DNA from: Adenophora triphylla var. japonica
Lineage: Eukaryota; Streptophyta; Magnoliopsida; Asterales; Campanulaceae
DNA length: 64,000 bases
NCBI GenBank assembly: GCA_022495995.1
Contig: JAFEMH010002077.1
Location: 1-64,000 of the forward strand
Reading direction: 5' to 3'
The notes under the pieces are model-generated. The model did not search any database. It was given only the letters and a program-made list of their open reading frames with translations, and was not told the DNA's origin. The translations under genes were made by a program, and so were the position numbers. Below, piece by piece: positions 1 to 10,440 of the stretch. Each line of letters starts with the position of its first letter. Position 1 is the stretch's first letter.

Positions 1-1525
1 AAAGATACCGGATCTCGTTATCTTTTTCGTGGCACCTTCGCCTTACGCTTCGGATCATTGGTAATTTTGATGGAAAGATACGGATCTCAAGTTATCTTTC
101 TCGTGGCACTCTGGCCTTACGTTTGGATCGGCTGGGGGAAGATTTTGATGAAAGATACTTTATCCTGCTATCTTTCTCTGCAAGTACTGGCCTTCTATCG
201 CTTCGACCGACGGGGGTAATTTCGATGAAAGATACTGATCCGTTGATTCATTCTCTGGCACTCTGCCCTACGCGTTTGACCGCCTGGAAAGGTATTTTTT
301 GATGAAAGATACGGATTCAAGCATCTTTCTCGAGGCACCTGGCCTTACGCTTCGACCGTCGTGGTGATTTTGATGAAAGATACCCTGGATCTCGCATCTT
401 TCTCGAGGCACTTGGCCTTACGTTCGATCAAGCCGGAGGTAATTTCTTGATGAAAGATACGTGATCCGGTTATCTTTCTCGTGGCACTCTGGCCTTACGC
501 TTTGACGGCTTCTGGGAAGATTTTGATGAAAGATACTCTGGGATCCGTTATCTTTCTCTGGGGCACTCTGGCCTTACGTTCGATCATCGCGTTTGGCAGA
601 TTTTTGATGAAAGATACGGGATCCGCTATCTTTCTCTAGGCACTCTGGCCTAACACGTTTTGACTCGCCTGGGAAGTATTTTTGATGAAAGATAACGGAT
701 CCGTTATCTTTCTGGCACTCCTGGCCTTACGCTTTGACTCCGCCGGGAAGTAATTTTGATGGAAAGATACGGATCTCGTTATTCTTCTCTGGGGGCACCT
801 CGGCTCTTACGTTTGACGGGAAGATTTTTGATGAAAAAGATACGGATCTCGTTATCTTCTCGAGGCACTCGGCCTTACGCTTTCACACCGGAATTTTGAT
901 GAAAGATACGGATCTCGTTATCTTTCTCGGGCACTCGGGCCTTACGCTTCGACCGCCGGGAAGATTTCCATGAAAGATACGGATCTCGTTATCTTTCTCG
1001 AGGCACTCTGGCCTTACGTTTGATCACGGGATTGATTTTGATGAAAGATACGGATCTCGTTATCTTTCTGAATATCGGTCTTACGTTTATCGCCGGGGTA
1101 TTTTCATGAAAGATACGGATCTCGTTATCTTTCTCAGGCACTCGGTCTTACGTTTGATCGCCGGAGATTTTGATGAAAGATACGGATCTCGTTATCTTTC
1201 TCTGAAAATCGGCTTACGCTTGATCGCCGGGATGATTTTGATGAAAGATACGTGATCTCGTTATCTTTCTCTGAAAATTGGCCTTACGCTTTACCGCCGG
1301 GATTGATTTTGATGAAAGATACGGATCTCGTTATCTTTCTCGTGCAGATCTGGCCTTACGTTTGACCGCCGGAAGATTTTGATGAAAGATACTGATCTCG
1401 TTATCTTTCTCTGGCACTCTGGCCTTACGCTTGACCGCCTGAAGATTTTGATGAAAGATACGGGATCCGTTATCTTTCTCGTGGCACTGGCCTTACGCTT
1501 TGACCGCCGGGGAAGATTTTCTTGA
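1..1525. repeat. ~75-bp tandem repeat array in the 3' region of the Tat/Ogre-like element
   Basis: About 21 head-to-tail units of roughly 65-80 bp run from the window start to ~1525. Each unit has GAAAGATA and its inverse TATCTTTC about 10 bp apart, so every unit can form a short hairpin. This is followed by a GGCACTCGGCCTTACG-like core and a GACCGCCGGGAAGATTTTGATG-type spacer. Units differ mostly by 1-3 base indels. The array lies beyond the pol genes of the minus-strand gypsy element, where Tat/Ogre elements are known to carry tandem repeats between pol and the 3' LTR. The array continues past the left edge, so its total size and the 3' LTR are not visible. Confidence 0.9.
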
Positions 1526-1958
1526 CAAGGGGCCGACTTTCGTTAACGTTAACTCGTCAAGTCGGGATCAATTGCAGAGTCCCGAAATTTTAAGGGGCAA
1601 AAGGGTCATTTTGACCCTTGCAATCCTATCCGCGCGGATAGGGTTTGAAAACCAGGGGTATTAATTAGGGCCAACGCCTCTTTCTTCTTCCCCATTCAGC
1701 TTTTTTCAATTTTGAACGAGAGAGAGAGAGAGGCTCGCGAATCCGCCATTTTTGCCAAAAGCTTCAAAATCTTCCGATTTCTTCGATTTTTTGAGCAATG
1801 GAACACGGAAGGCGCTTTTCAAGGCCAAGGACGTGGCCCGGTAGCTGAGAGGCGATTGAGCTCGTCCGGATGAGGAGGCATTACAATCTTTCGCAATCGG
1901 CAATGAGGAGCATTACCCCGATGCCGCAACATCGGGCTTCTGATCGAATCTCCGAACG
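1526..1958 (+). promoter_or_regulatory. Putative promoter and 5' leader of antisense gene A, with CCGCGCGG palindrome
   Basis: A 16-bp perfect palindrome, CTATCCGCGCGGATAG, lies at about 1625-1640. It is followed by an AT-rich TATTAATTA stretch and a pyrimidine-rich leader with a GA microsatellite (~1715-1732). A matching CCGCGCGG lies upstream of gene B (~5057) and next to the LTR TATA box (~18360). Promoter function is inferred from this recurrence and from the spliced gene structure that follows. No transcript evidence is available. Confidence 0.45.
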
Positions 1959-2701
1959 GTATACTTTGAAACCCTTTGATCCCTTTGTTGATTTCTCTGC
2001 TTGACATTGATTTTTGGGTGATTTGATTTTTTTTTTTTTTTTTGGTAATTTCGAAAATGACCATGTTCTTCCTTGGATTTTGATTTTGATGCTATGCATG
2101 TTGATGATGATTTTTTTTTTTTTTTTTTTTTTTGAAATTGAATATTGATATTGATGATATGCATGTTGCAATGAATTATTTGGGTATCCCAAAATGTGCA
2201 TTTTGCTTGGGAAAAGAATTGGCATTTTTGCCACATTTTTTTTTTGGAAAATTTGTGAATTGTGATATTGTGATGATGCAATGCATGCATTTTGTTTAGA
2301 AAGAATGGGCATTTTGCCAATATGGGATGTATGTATGTTTAGGATTTATTTTTTTTTTGAAAAGTGGGACGGATTTTTCCTCCCGTTGCATGTTAGATGG
2401 ATGATATGCATGTATGCAAATTTTTTTTTGAGATGATGGATGGTATGCATGTTATTTTATAAAAATGGGACGGAGTTTTTACTTCCGTAGGAATGCATCT
2501 TTTTTTTTTTGATGAATGCATTGGGATTTGCTGAAAACTGTCTTTTCTGTGAGAAAATGGGGCTATGCTCATTGTATGTTGTTATGTTGTCGAATTTTTT
2601 TTTTTTTTTAATGCATGTGTATGCTTTCTTTTTTTTTTTTTTGTGCAAATGCAAAAATTTTTTTTTTTGACATTTTCTCTTTTTTTTTTTTTTTTTTACA
2701 G
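1959..2701 (+). other. Putative first intron of antisense gene A
   Basis: A GT donor follows TCCGAACG at 1959. The acceptor is a long T tract ending TTTTTACAG at 2701, directly before the first plant-mobile-domain-like coding sequence. The interval is T-rich with many runs of 8-20 T and has no coding look. Donor, polypyrimidine tract and acceptor fit the plant intron consensus. The splice is predicted only. Confidence 0.4.
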
Positions 2702-3410
2702 TGGCGGAAACCGCTTTGTGACTGAGCACTCGAACAAAATGAAAACTCGAGGATCGGTGGAGTCCGTGATTGACTTGTGGACCGGCTTCCGATGCGGGCC
2801 GAGGAGCTTTGCCGAGTCCGAGACAGATTGTTTGTCGAGACGGGGCTCGGGAGTTTGTCGAAAGTGCTTCGAGGGGACCGGGTCAAGTTCCCTAAGAGCA
2901 AGGGCTTCGATGTTTGCTCGGGCGCAAAGACCGGTGGGACGCGACCCACACCTTTCCACTTCTTCCGGGGCGAGGCTACTGCTACGCCTCCGACTATGCC
3001 GCGATCACGGGCCTGTCTCTTTAATGGACGCAAAGATTGAGCGGCGGGATGGCTACGCCGATGCCGATCTCGTTGTGCTCTTCGGGATTTTCCCCTATTC
3101 CCAAAAAGGGGATGGGATGGAGTATGCCGTGGTCTACGGCAAGATTGTGGAGACCATAGCGAGTTATGAGGCCGGGAGGAGAGGATAGGCGCCGATCGCA
3201 TTGCCGTGGCCTTCTTGTGGTTTGCTTTCTCGAGCACCCTCTTGGGCATGCCGAGGGGACGGCAGCCTTTGCCTTGCCGAGGTCCTTGAGGACATGGAGA
3301 CGGCCTGAGATGTCTCGTGGGGAGAGGCCGGCCGGGCAGAGCTTTATTTTGCTCTAGATAGGTACACCAAGGTCATGAGCTCTCAGTACCGTTTCGAGTT
3401 TGCCCCGGAG

Positions 3411-3481
3411 GTATAAGCTATCTTTTGCTTTCCTCTCTTCTTTTTTTTTTTTTTTTTTTGAGCACGCACTTTTCTTTTCAG
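3411..3481 (+). other. Putative short intron in antisense gene A
   Basis: Donor CCGGAG|GTATAAGC at 3411, a ~20-T tract, and acceptor TTTTCTTTTCAG ending at 3481. It is 71 bp long, near the lower limit for plant introns. The coding look resumes on both sides. Confidence 0.5.
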
Positions 3482-4138
3482 ACCGGATTGATTGGATTTT
3501 TACCTTTCGCAGTACGGGCGTTGAGTTTTTCCATCGCCACGGTGTGGCGACAAATGGCGGAGTACGCCTGGCGTATCCGGCCATGCAGCTCTGGGTCCAA
3601 GCATGCCCGGAGAAGATAAGCTCCAGGGGGCGACGACTCTCAGTACGCGGATTGCCTTCCTTCGACGGAGGCCGAGACAGATGAGGATGATATTCTTCCC
3701 CCGGGATCGCTTCGAGGTGGCGCAGCCCGAAGGGCGCCGAGATTTTGACAAGGCAATGAGGATTCTTGAGGGGTCCGACTCGCGATGCCTATTATCCGGG
3801 AGAGAGGGCGACGCGCCAAAGATGGCGTGAACTCGCCTTGAGGACGCCGTGGAGCTCTCCCGCCGATATGATGCACTCCGAGCGATCGGTCCGTGACCTC
3901 GGGATGATTACCGAGCCCCGCCAAAGACTTTCTGATTTCGTGGCGATTGAGCCGCATGCGAGACATTCGCCCTTCGAGGAGGCCGAGGATGCCTCCTGTG
4001 TTTGGATGGTGGAGGGGCTGGGATCCCGCGGTACCCTCGAATGGATTTTTCCTATATCCGTGGATGGGGTCCGATTGAGGGTGCAGATCCTCACCTCGAG
4101 CGACTTCCACGAGCTTTCCGCCTCGTCCGGCATTGAAG

Positions 4139-4226
4139 GTATGGCTTCACCTTTTCCCCTTCTCTTTTCTTTCATGTTTAGCATCACTCTTTTTTTTTTT
4201 TTGATGCTTTTGCTTTTGTGCGCTGA
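4139..4226 (+). other. Putative second short intron in antisense gene A
   Basis: Donor ATTGAAG|GTATGG at 4139 and acceptor TGCGCTGAG ending at 4226, with a poly-T tract between them. It is 88 bp long. The acceptor is weaker than the one at 3481. Confidence 0.4.
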
Positions 4227-4735
4227 GGTGGTCATCGAGAAGCCGACGAAGCAAGTGATCGGGGCCAAGAGATTCATCAGAGGATGGTCAGCCATGTGGC
4301 TCCTCAGTGCTAGAGCGAGGCGACCACGCGCCGGCGCCCGTCGACGGAGGCTTCCCCTATTCGCTCGTAGACTTCTTTTCGTAGATTCCTCTCGTCTCCT
4401 CTCCTCGATCCCCGCGCTGCACGCCTTCGGATCACGTCATTCTCGGGGATCCACACGGGCAGTGGGACACGCTTGGCAAGATGGCGGGTCGTCTTCGTAC
4501 GTGCAGTGAGTCCGACGCCTTCACCTTTCGGATACGATTTTTTCGCAGATCTCGCTTGCCCTATCGTAGCGTGCCGGTTGGTCCCGAGAGCCTCTTTCGG
4601 AGACGAGGACGATTCTGAGCCCGAGATTTTCGCTGTGGCTCCCGAGGAGGCGGGCCCGAGTCGCAAGAGGGGCCGGGGGAGACATCGGGTGCCTGAGACT
4701 CCGATTGATTTTTTTTTTTTTTTTGAGATTTGAGA

Positions 4736-5194
4736 TTGAGATTTAGATTTGTACATGTACCTTATGCACATTTTTTTTTTGATGTAATAATTTAGGATTT
4801 TATTGATGTTTGTTTGTTTTTTTTTTTATGCACACTCTTTTTTTTTGGAATGTAATAATTTAGGATTTTATTTTATGAACGCAATGCAAGATGAATGCAA
4901 AGGTTGCATTGAGCCTTGATTTTTTTTTGCAAGGGTGTTTGATATAATGGACCGGCTGGGAGGGTTTTTGCACAAGTTTCGAGCAACCGGACGGAATATT
5001 CCTTTTGGTGTAGCAAATTTTGGACTGCGTGCAGATTTTTTCGATGGAAAGCAATCCTATCCGCGCGGATGGGACTCGCATCTCGACACTGTCCCTTTAA
5101 TTTTGGTTCGGACTGGTCTTGCTTTATTTCAAATTCAAATATCCTCTTCAACCTCCAAATTCAAACACCATTTTCGGGAGAAAGAGAGAAAACC
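4736..5194 (+). promoter_or_regulatory. Gene A 3' end and gene B putative promoter with CCGCGCGG palindrome
   Basis: 4736-4900 is T-rich with a duplicated ATGTAATAATTTAGGATTTT block (about 4782 and 4851), plausibly the 3' UTR of gene A. At about 5055-5068 lies CTATCCGCGCGGATGGG, almost identical to the palindrome upstream of gene A, followed by CCCTTTAATTTTGG and a leader before the ATG at 5195. Promoter role is inferred. Confidence 0.4.
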
Positions 5195-6790
5195 ATGGAA
5201 ATGGCCAAAAATTCTCCAAAATTGTCCAAAGAAAGGCAAATGTTGTTCTTTGAAAAGTTCAAGGAGCGGTGTAGGGAGATTATGCACTGAGAAGATCATT
5301 CTTTGAAGAAAGGTACAAGATACGATGCTTGTGGTCTCTCAAAGAATTGGTTCCGGATTATGACCTCTTAAGAGCTTCTTCTTCGCTTTTGGGATACTAG
5401 AAGGCATGTATTTTGCCTTTCCTTCAACGAGATTGTTCCGACTGTCGAAGAATTTCGGGCCTTGCTTCGAGGTCCTGGAGGTGGAAGAGATAGCGGTTCC
5501 CTTTGCCCGAGGGCTTCTTTGCTGACAGATTGTGCGTCCTCCTTCATCTTTCCCTGAGGAAGCGCAAGGTATGATCCGCGGTCCCGATCATTTCGATATT
5601 TCCGGTCTTCCCGACGCATTTAGGGGCCTAGGTTTGGTGGATGATGCCTATTGGGATGCCTTTGCACTTTGTATGTTTGCACCCCGTTCATGGTCTATTC
5701 CTTCGGGATCCGTCATCGATCTCTCGCCGGATGTTGTCGTTCACCGTCACCCGGCGTAGATGTCGTTCCTTTGATTCTTGGGGAGACTTTTCATGCTCTC
5801 GATGCATTAGCTACCGGACGGCAGATATGCACGGGGTAGCCTGCCTCTCGACCCCGTGGGCCGATGGAGCGCTTTGGGGTTCTTCGGGAAACCTCTCGAT
5901 ATGATCGTGCCTCGACTTTGCCAGGAGAGGTGTTGATGTAGATTTTGATGATCGTGGCTCGTGGGAGCGCTGACGGCGGGTCGCCGATCGAAGATATCGA
6001 TGGCTCTGCGCCTCATCAAGGGTGGAGACTCGCAGAGTGCTTCAGGACGGGTCTCCCGTGTTATGCTTCCGGCTTTCTCGCCTAGCTTCTATATTCCGGC
6101 TTTAGTCCCGAGACAAGCTTTGGCCTGGAGCAGTTCCTTCGAGGGCTTTCGATGATATAGCCACCAGTGGTGGTGACTCCGCTTCTATGGATGATCCCTC
6201 TGTTTCCATTTCTTTCCCGAGTATGGAGGTATGACGCCTTTCCTTCTGGTTATTCTCAAAGGTCCGAGACCGGTGTTCCCGACCACTGCACTGGATTGGT
6301 ATGAGAGGCATCTCGGGAGAGACTCAGTGGCTATTTTGAGACCCGCGCGAGGCCATCATGGGCGCGGAGGACCAGATCTATTTCGAGAGGAGGAGGGCCG
6401 AGGCGAGGGCCAACCCTCATGACCGGAGCGAGACGCCGTGGACCGACTATGAGGCTTACGTCAAGAGACAGGAGAGGAGGGCTCCTATGCTACCGCCTAG
6501 GCTACAGAGATGAGGGATGACGCTAGTGGCTACTAAGGCCCCGACAGAGGCCGGTTTGATAGACCCCGTCCCTATACCGTAGCTTGGTAGGAGGAACACC
6601 GACATTTTTCCTGCTCGTAAAAGAAGACTCGAAGGGGGAAGAAGAGGGGAGAGGCCAAGACGAGCGGCTTGGAGTGACTCCGAGGTTTCCAAGTATCCCT
6701 TTTCTTGTCATGGCGTACACATTAGTTTTGATTATGTATCTTAGTTTTCCTTTAGCAAAGTTGCCGCCTGTAGGAATGAATCGGGCTTAG
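5195..6790 (+). pseudogene. Antisense gene B: DUF7745-like plant retroelement accessory protein, decayed
   Basis: The chosen ATG at 5195 opens MEMAKNSPKLSKERQM, which ends at a stop after about 31 codons. The reading continues in shifted frames. At 5382-5470 it encodes FWDTRRHVFCLSFNE followed by IVPTVEEFRALL. This matches the FWD...F.F..(D/N)..VPT(I/V)EE(Y/F)..L signature I associate with DUF7745-type proteins of plant LTR-retrotransposon regions. Further blocks (LPDAFRGLGLVDDAYWDAFA at ~5610-5670, GETFHALDALATGRQ at ~5780-5827) and an Arg/Glu-rich C-terminal part (~6360-6500) continue on the same strand. A 3' UTR-like AT-rich stretch follows to about 6860. Stops and frameshifts make it a pseudogene in this copy. 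The function of the family is not established. The domain assignment is from memory and needs a profile search. Confidence 0.45.
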
Positions 6791-6990
6791 ACTCATCAAA
6801 GAGCTTTTTAACTTGTAATGAATATTTGAATTGCTTTAGAGTTTTTCGAGACGCTTTCATGGTCCTCGATCAATTGTATTGATGCCAAAGTATGGCTTTT
6901 ATTTGTGCTTTAGACCGAACCGTTTCCGCCGCCACGTTCCTCATTTTGAGGAGCTCAGTCTTCGTAGTTCAACCCGGTGAACTCTTTTTT

Positions 6991-7022
<32 letters not shown>

Positions 7023-7267
7023 TTGTTTTGTTTTTTTTTTGGTGCAACCCCGTTTTTTACCTAGGCCGCCCTTTTCGAGTTTCTAACCTAGTCAAGTATT
7101 ACTCTTTTAGCACTTTTTTTTTTTTTTTTTTTTTTTTTTGTTTTTTTTTTGGTGCAACCCCGTTTTTACCTAGGCCGCCCTTCTCGGGTTTCTAACCTAG
7201 TTTGGGTATTACTCTTTTAGCACTTTTTCTTTCTTTCTTTCTTTTTTTTTTTTTTGTTTTACGCGTA
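6791..7267. repeat. Duplicated poly-T plus GC block downstream of pol
   Basis: A ~115-bp unit occurs twice in tandem (about 6990-7110 and 7118-7228). Each copy has a long T run, GGTGCAACCCCG, a CCTAGGCCGCCC segment, TTTCTAACCTAG and ATTACTCTTTTAGCAC. The T runs reach about 30 nt. This lies between the end of the minus-strand pol (about 7268) and the 3' end of antisense gene B. No coding potential is seen. Confidence 0.7.
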
Positions 7268-8420
7268 GTATCTCGCGCAGCCTTGTCACCATTCACTCGG
7301 GTGTACAAAGGGATTCCCGTCGAGGTCCGCAAGTTGCATGGTTCCTCCTGAGAAGATCTTCCGGACGACATATGGCCCGACCCATACAGCTCCCATTTGC
7401 CGAGGGGGTTGATACACTGACCGGGGCTTTTCTTTTTTAGAACGAGATCACCTTCTGATCTCCCGATGCTTTACTTTCTTTGTCGAAGGCTCTAGCCATT
7501 CTTCCTTGGTAGGCTCCTGGATGTGTTCCATGGCCTTCGCCTGGGCGTTCATCTAGTAGGGCCAATTCGTCATGGCGACCTCGAGCCATTCGACCTCGTT
7601 GATCCGGCTTTCCAACAGATACCTGAGCGAGGGATCTCCAGCTCGATCGGGAGTACGGCTTCCATCTCCGTATGTGAGGGCAAAAGGTGTTTCCCGCTTG
7701 CCGTTCGATCGATGTTCTCGTAGCCCCGCAGCGCCAGTGTGTAACTTCGGCCAATCTCTCGCCTCGACAGCCCATTTTCCTGATGATATTTTCCAGAGTC
7801 TTGTTTGCCGCCTCGACGGCTCCGTTGGCCTGGGGCCCAGTAGGAGATGACTTGTGACGGTTATTCGGAATTCCGCCAATAGCTTTTCACATTCCCCTTC
7901 GGCTGGATCCATTATCTCGAGATGATTTCTACCGGCAACCCGTATTCGCACATGATGTTTTCTTTGATGAAGAGGGCAACTTTCTTCGAAGCCGAGGATT
8001 TTGTAGGACTTTTGCTTCAACCCACTTGGTGAAATAATCCACGGCTACCAGACGAACTCGTGGTCATATCGCCCGATGGTGTGATTTTGCCTATGACATC
8101 AATTCCCCAAGTGACGAAAGGCCAAGGGGTTGTCATGCAAGATAACTCGTGCAGGAGGCAAGTGATTAAGATTTGAGTATCGCCGACATTTGTCGCAGCC
8201 TTTTGACGAACCGGATACGCCTTTCCATGGAGATCCAAAAGTACCCCATTCTCGCATGATTTGCATCGTAGCTCGAGCATTCATGTGAGGGCCGCAGTAC
8301 CACCATGTATTTCTTTCATGAGTTCGGTAGCCTCTTGTTTGCCGATACATCGCAGAGGGGGCCTCGATAACGCTTTTTGTATAACATGTTTCCCAAAAGA
8401 ACATAATGGGAGGCGAGCCG
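7268..8420 (-). pseudogene. Tat/Ogre-like gypsy integrase (pol C-terminus), decayed
   Basis: Read on the minus strand, the H2C2 zinc-binding region shows CGPHMNARATMQIMREWG and CDKCRRYSNLNHLPP (about 8290-8150). The core begins PWPFVTWGIDVIGKI (about 8112-8068) with the first catalytic Asp. The second Asp region, CEYGLPVEIIS (~7945), is followed by a stop and shift. The Glu region NGAVEAANKTLENI is recognisable at ~7835-7790. The C-terminal GPY/F-type block (GDLVLKKKSPG... to a SGGTMQLADLDG-like stretch) lies at ~7450-7290. Integrase inserts the element cDNA into host DNA. Multiple frameshifts and stops are present. No chromodomain is seen, consistent with the Tat/Athila side of gypsy. Confidence 0.9.
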
Positions 8421-8599
8421 CTGTGGCCGAGAGACTTTTCGCTTTGATTCCTTCTTTATATTCCCCATCTTCATTTTTGAAAGAGGCCTCGCCATCCTTC
8501 GTGTAATCGGTAAACTGAGTGTACTGTGGATCATTGATCGCTCGGCTTCCGCTTCAATTTCGAAGCAATAGCGGGGTTTTCTTCTCCCGACTCGAATGG

Positions 8600-9100
8600 T
8601 TTAACAGACTTTCCTTCGTGTATTTCGACAAGAGAGGCTAGCGTAGCCTGCAGCATCCGCGAACCCGTTTCTGCCTCAAGGTGTAATGAAAGCCGATTTC
8701 TTTAAATTGAGTTACTAACTCTTCCATGTAAGCATGATACTTCGCAAACCCGGATCCACGGTCTTCCATTTGTTAGAGACCCGATTGATGATGAGGGCAG
8801 AGTCACCATACACCTCCAATTCCTTGATATTTCTTTCAAGGGCGGCTTCCAACCCGGCTATGCAAGCTTCATATTCTGTAGCCAGTCATTGCTGTGACTT
8901 CGGTTCACCTTATCAAGCATGGGGTGTGTTCGTCAAGAGGATCGACCGTAAGCATTCCTATCCCGTTCCCTTTTGTTTGACGCCTCCGTCGAAGAAGAGT
9001 TGCCACGATTTTCTCCTTCTAGAGCGAAGATTCCATCATCGGAAAATTGAGGTTCAGTCCTCGAGATTCATCACTTGGGAAATCGCCGTATGTTCTCGCC
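8600..9100 (-). pseudogene. Retroelement RNase H, decayed
   Basis: On the minus strand at about 8830-8760 the sequence encodes IKELEVYGDSALIINRVSNK. This is the RNase H segment with the LEVYGDSALVI pattern and the catalytic Asp. Upstream on the same strand, ACIAGLEAALERNIKELE-like sequence gives the preceding helix. It sits between RT (9300-10440) and integrase in the usual gypsy order. The frame is broken in places. Confidence 0.85.
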
Positions 9101-9299
9101 ATTATGCGTCCTTTTACTGATTTCCTTGAAACATAAGCGATGTCATATTCGGCCAAAAAGAACGACCATTTTGCCAATCTCATGGAGATGGAAGGTTTGT
9201 CGAATGTATATTTGATGGGGTCTATCCTTGAAACAAGATGTATCGGTGAGACCGCATGTAGTGTTTCAACTTTCCCACTACCTGCACCTAAACCTCGCG

Positions 9300-10440
9300 C
9301 AAGTCTTCTCGCAAGGCAGTAATTGAGTTCGCTTCCTTGGAGCTTTCGCTACGAAATAGATGGCGTTTCGACTTTGGAATCTTTCTTCTTCAGCTAGCAT
9401 AGCCCCAATTGCCGTATCCGCGATGCTTAGATATAGCAAGAGTGGCTTTTGCCGATGTGGTGGGCGAGAATCGGAGGATTCACAAGGTATGCCTTGATCT
9501 GCTCAAAGGCAAGCCGACATTCCGGGTCCATTCTCGTGTAGGCATTTTTCTTCATCAACTTGAAGATTGGCTCGCAGACGAGGTCACCGGGATTTACAAA
9601 GCGGCTTATGTATTGGTCTTCCCATGAAGGATTTCACTTCGTCGTTGTCCGAGGTGGCTTCATTTCAACTATCGCCTTGATTTTCTCGGGGATCTACTTC
9701 GATTCCCCGTTCGTCACCATATATCCTAGCACCTTACCTCGTCTTACACCGAAGGTGCACTTGGCCGGGATTCAGCCTCATGCCGTGGTCTCTGAGGCGG
9801 CCGAAGAATTTTCTCAAATCAACAAAGTGCCGCCATCTCGATCCTCTCGGAATGTATTATCATGTCGTCCACATAGACCTCAATTTCTTTGTGGATCATG
9901 TCATGGAACAGTAGCCGTAGCCGCCCTTTCGTACGTAGCCCCAAAGATTCTTTAGTCCGAATGGCATGACCGTGTAGCAAGATGTGCCCCAAGGGGTTGT
10001 GAAGGCCGTTTTGGCTTGATCTTCTTCCTCGCCATTTTGATTTGGTTGTAGCCGCAAAACCGTCGACGAAGGATTTGACTTCATGGTTGGCCGTGGAATC
10101 TACCAAAATGTCGATGTTTGGCAGGGGAAATCGTCTTTTGACCGGCTTTGTTCAAGTCTCTCGAAGTCTACGCAAAGATCGGATCTTTCCGTTGGCCTTG
10201 GTCACCGTCACTATGTTGGACACCATGTTGGGTATTCAATGACCCCGATGAACCCCCGCCCGAGCATCTTTTCTATCTCCTCTTTCACTTGTAGACCATT
10301 CTGCTTAATTCTTCTTAGCTTCGCTTTACCGGCTTGACTTCGGGTCGAGCGATATTCGGTGCTCAACTATGGAAGGATCGAGGCCCGGCATATCTTTATA
10401 GGACCACGCGAACACATCCACGAATTCTTTTAGCAAACAA
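9300..10440 (-). pseudogene. Retroelement reverse transcriptase, Tat/Ogre-like, decayed
   Basis: Minus-strand blocks in order are the N-terminal EFVDVFAWSYKDMPGLDPSI (10425-10365), VDSTANHEVKSFVDGF (10106-10055), the AEEDQAKTAFTTPWGTSCY and TVMPFGLKNLWG blocks (10040-9950), and the catalytic EVYVDDMII at ~9880. The thumb/connection region includes YISRFVNPGDLVCEPIFKLM and AFEQIKAYLVNPPIL (9630-9490). These are the canonical RT motifs with the YVDD box. At least two frameshifts separate them, for example between the SFVDGF and NQIKM-like blocks and before the FHDMIH block. It synthesises cDNA from the element RNA in the family; this copy is inactive. Confidence 0.92.

Larger units (their letters stand above)
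2702..4735 (+). pseudogene. Antisense gene A: plant mobile domain (PMD)-like protein, decayed, with introns
   Basis: This plus-strand coding region lies opposite to the pol genes of the surrounding retroelement. Around 2930-3030 it encodes DRWDATHTF, then an FRGEATAT block and DYAAITGLSL in shifted frames. These correspond to the PMD pattern of an RW...THTF segment, a GEAT/T block and a GLP/GL(S)-type segment. Later (3270-3410) it encodes AEVLEDMETA, DVSWGEAGRAELYFALDRY and YRFEFAPE, which fit the helical core of PMD proteins. Predicted introns are 3411-3481 (GTATAAGC to TTTTCAG) and 4139-4226 (GTATGG to GCTGAG). Several frameshifts and stops break it. PMD genes are known both as host genes and as passengers in plant transposons. 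The position downstream of pol in reverse orientation fits the extra antisense ORFs described for Tat-lineage elements. The family call is from motif memory, not a search. Confidence 0.55.

Noticed and set aside
1..1525. CRISPR array or bacterial repeat in the 75-bp units
   Set aside because: No repeat/spacer split; whole units are repeated, inside a plant retroelement.
1819..2729. Minus-strand Lys-rich ORFs
   Set aside because: They read the poly-T tracts of a predicted plus-strand intron backwards as poly-Lys. No domain.
6892..7195. Phe-rich plus-strand ORFs
   Set aside because: Poly-T tract artefacts in the duplicated block after pol.
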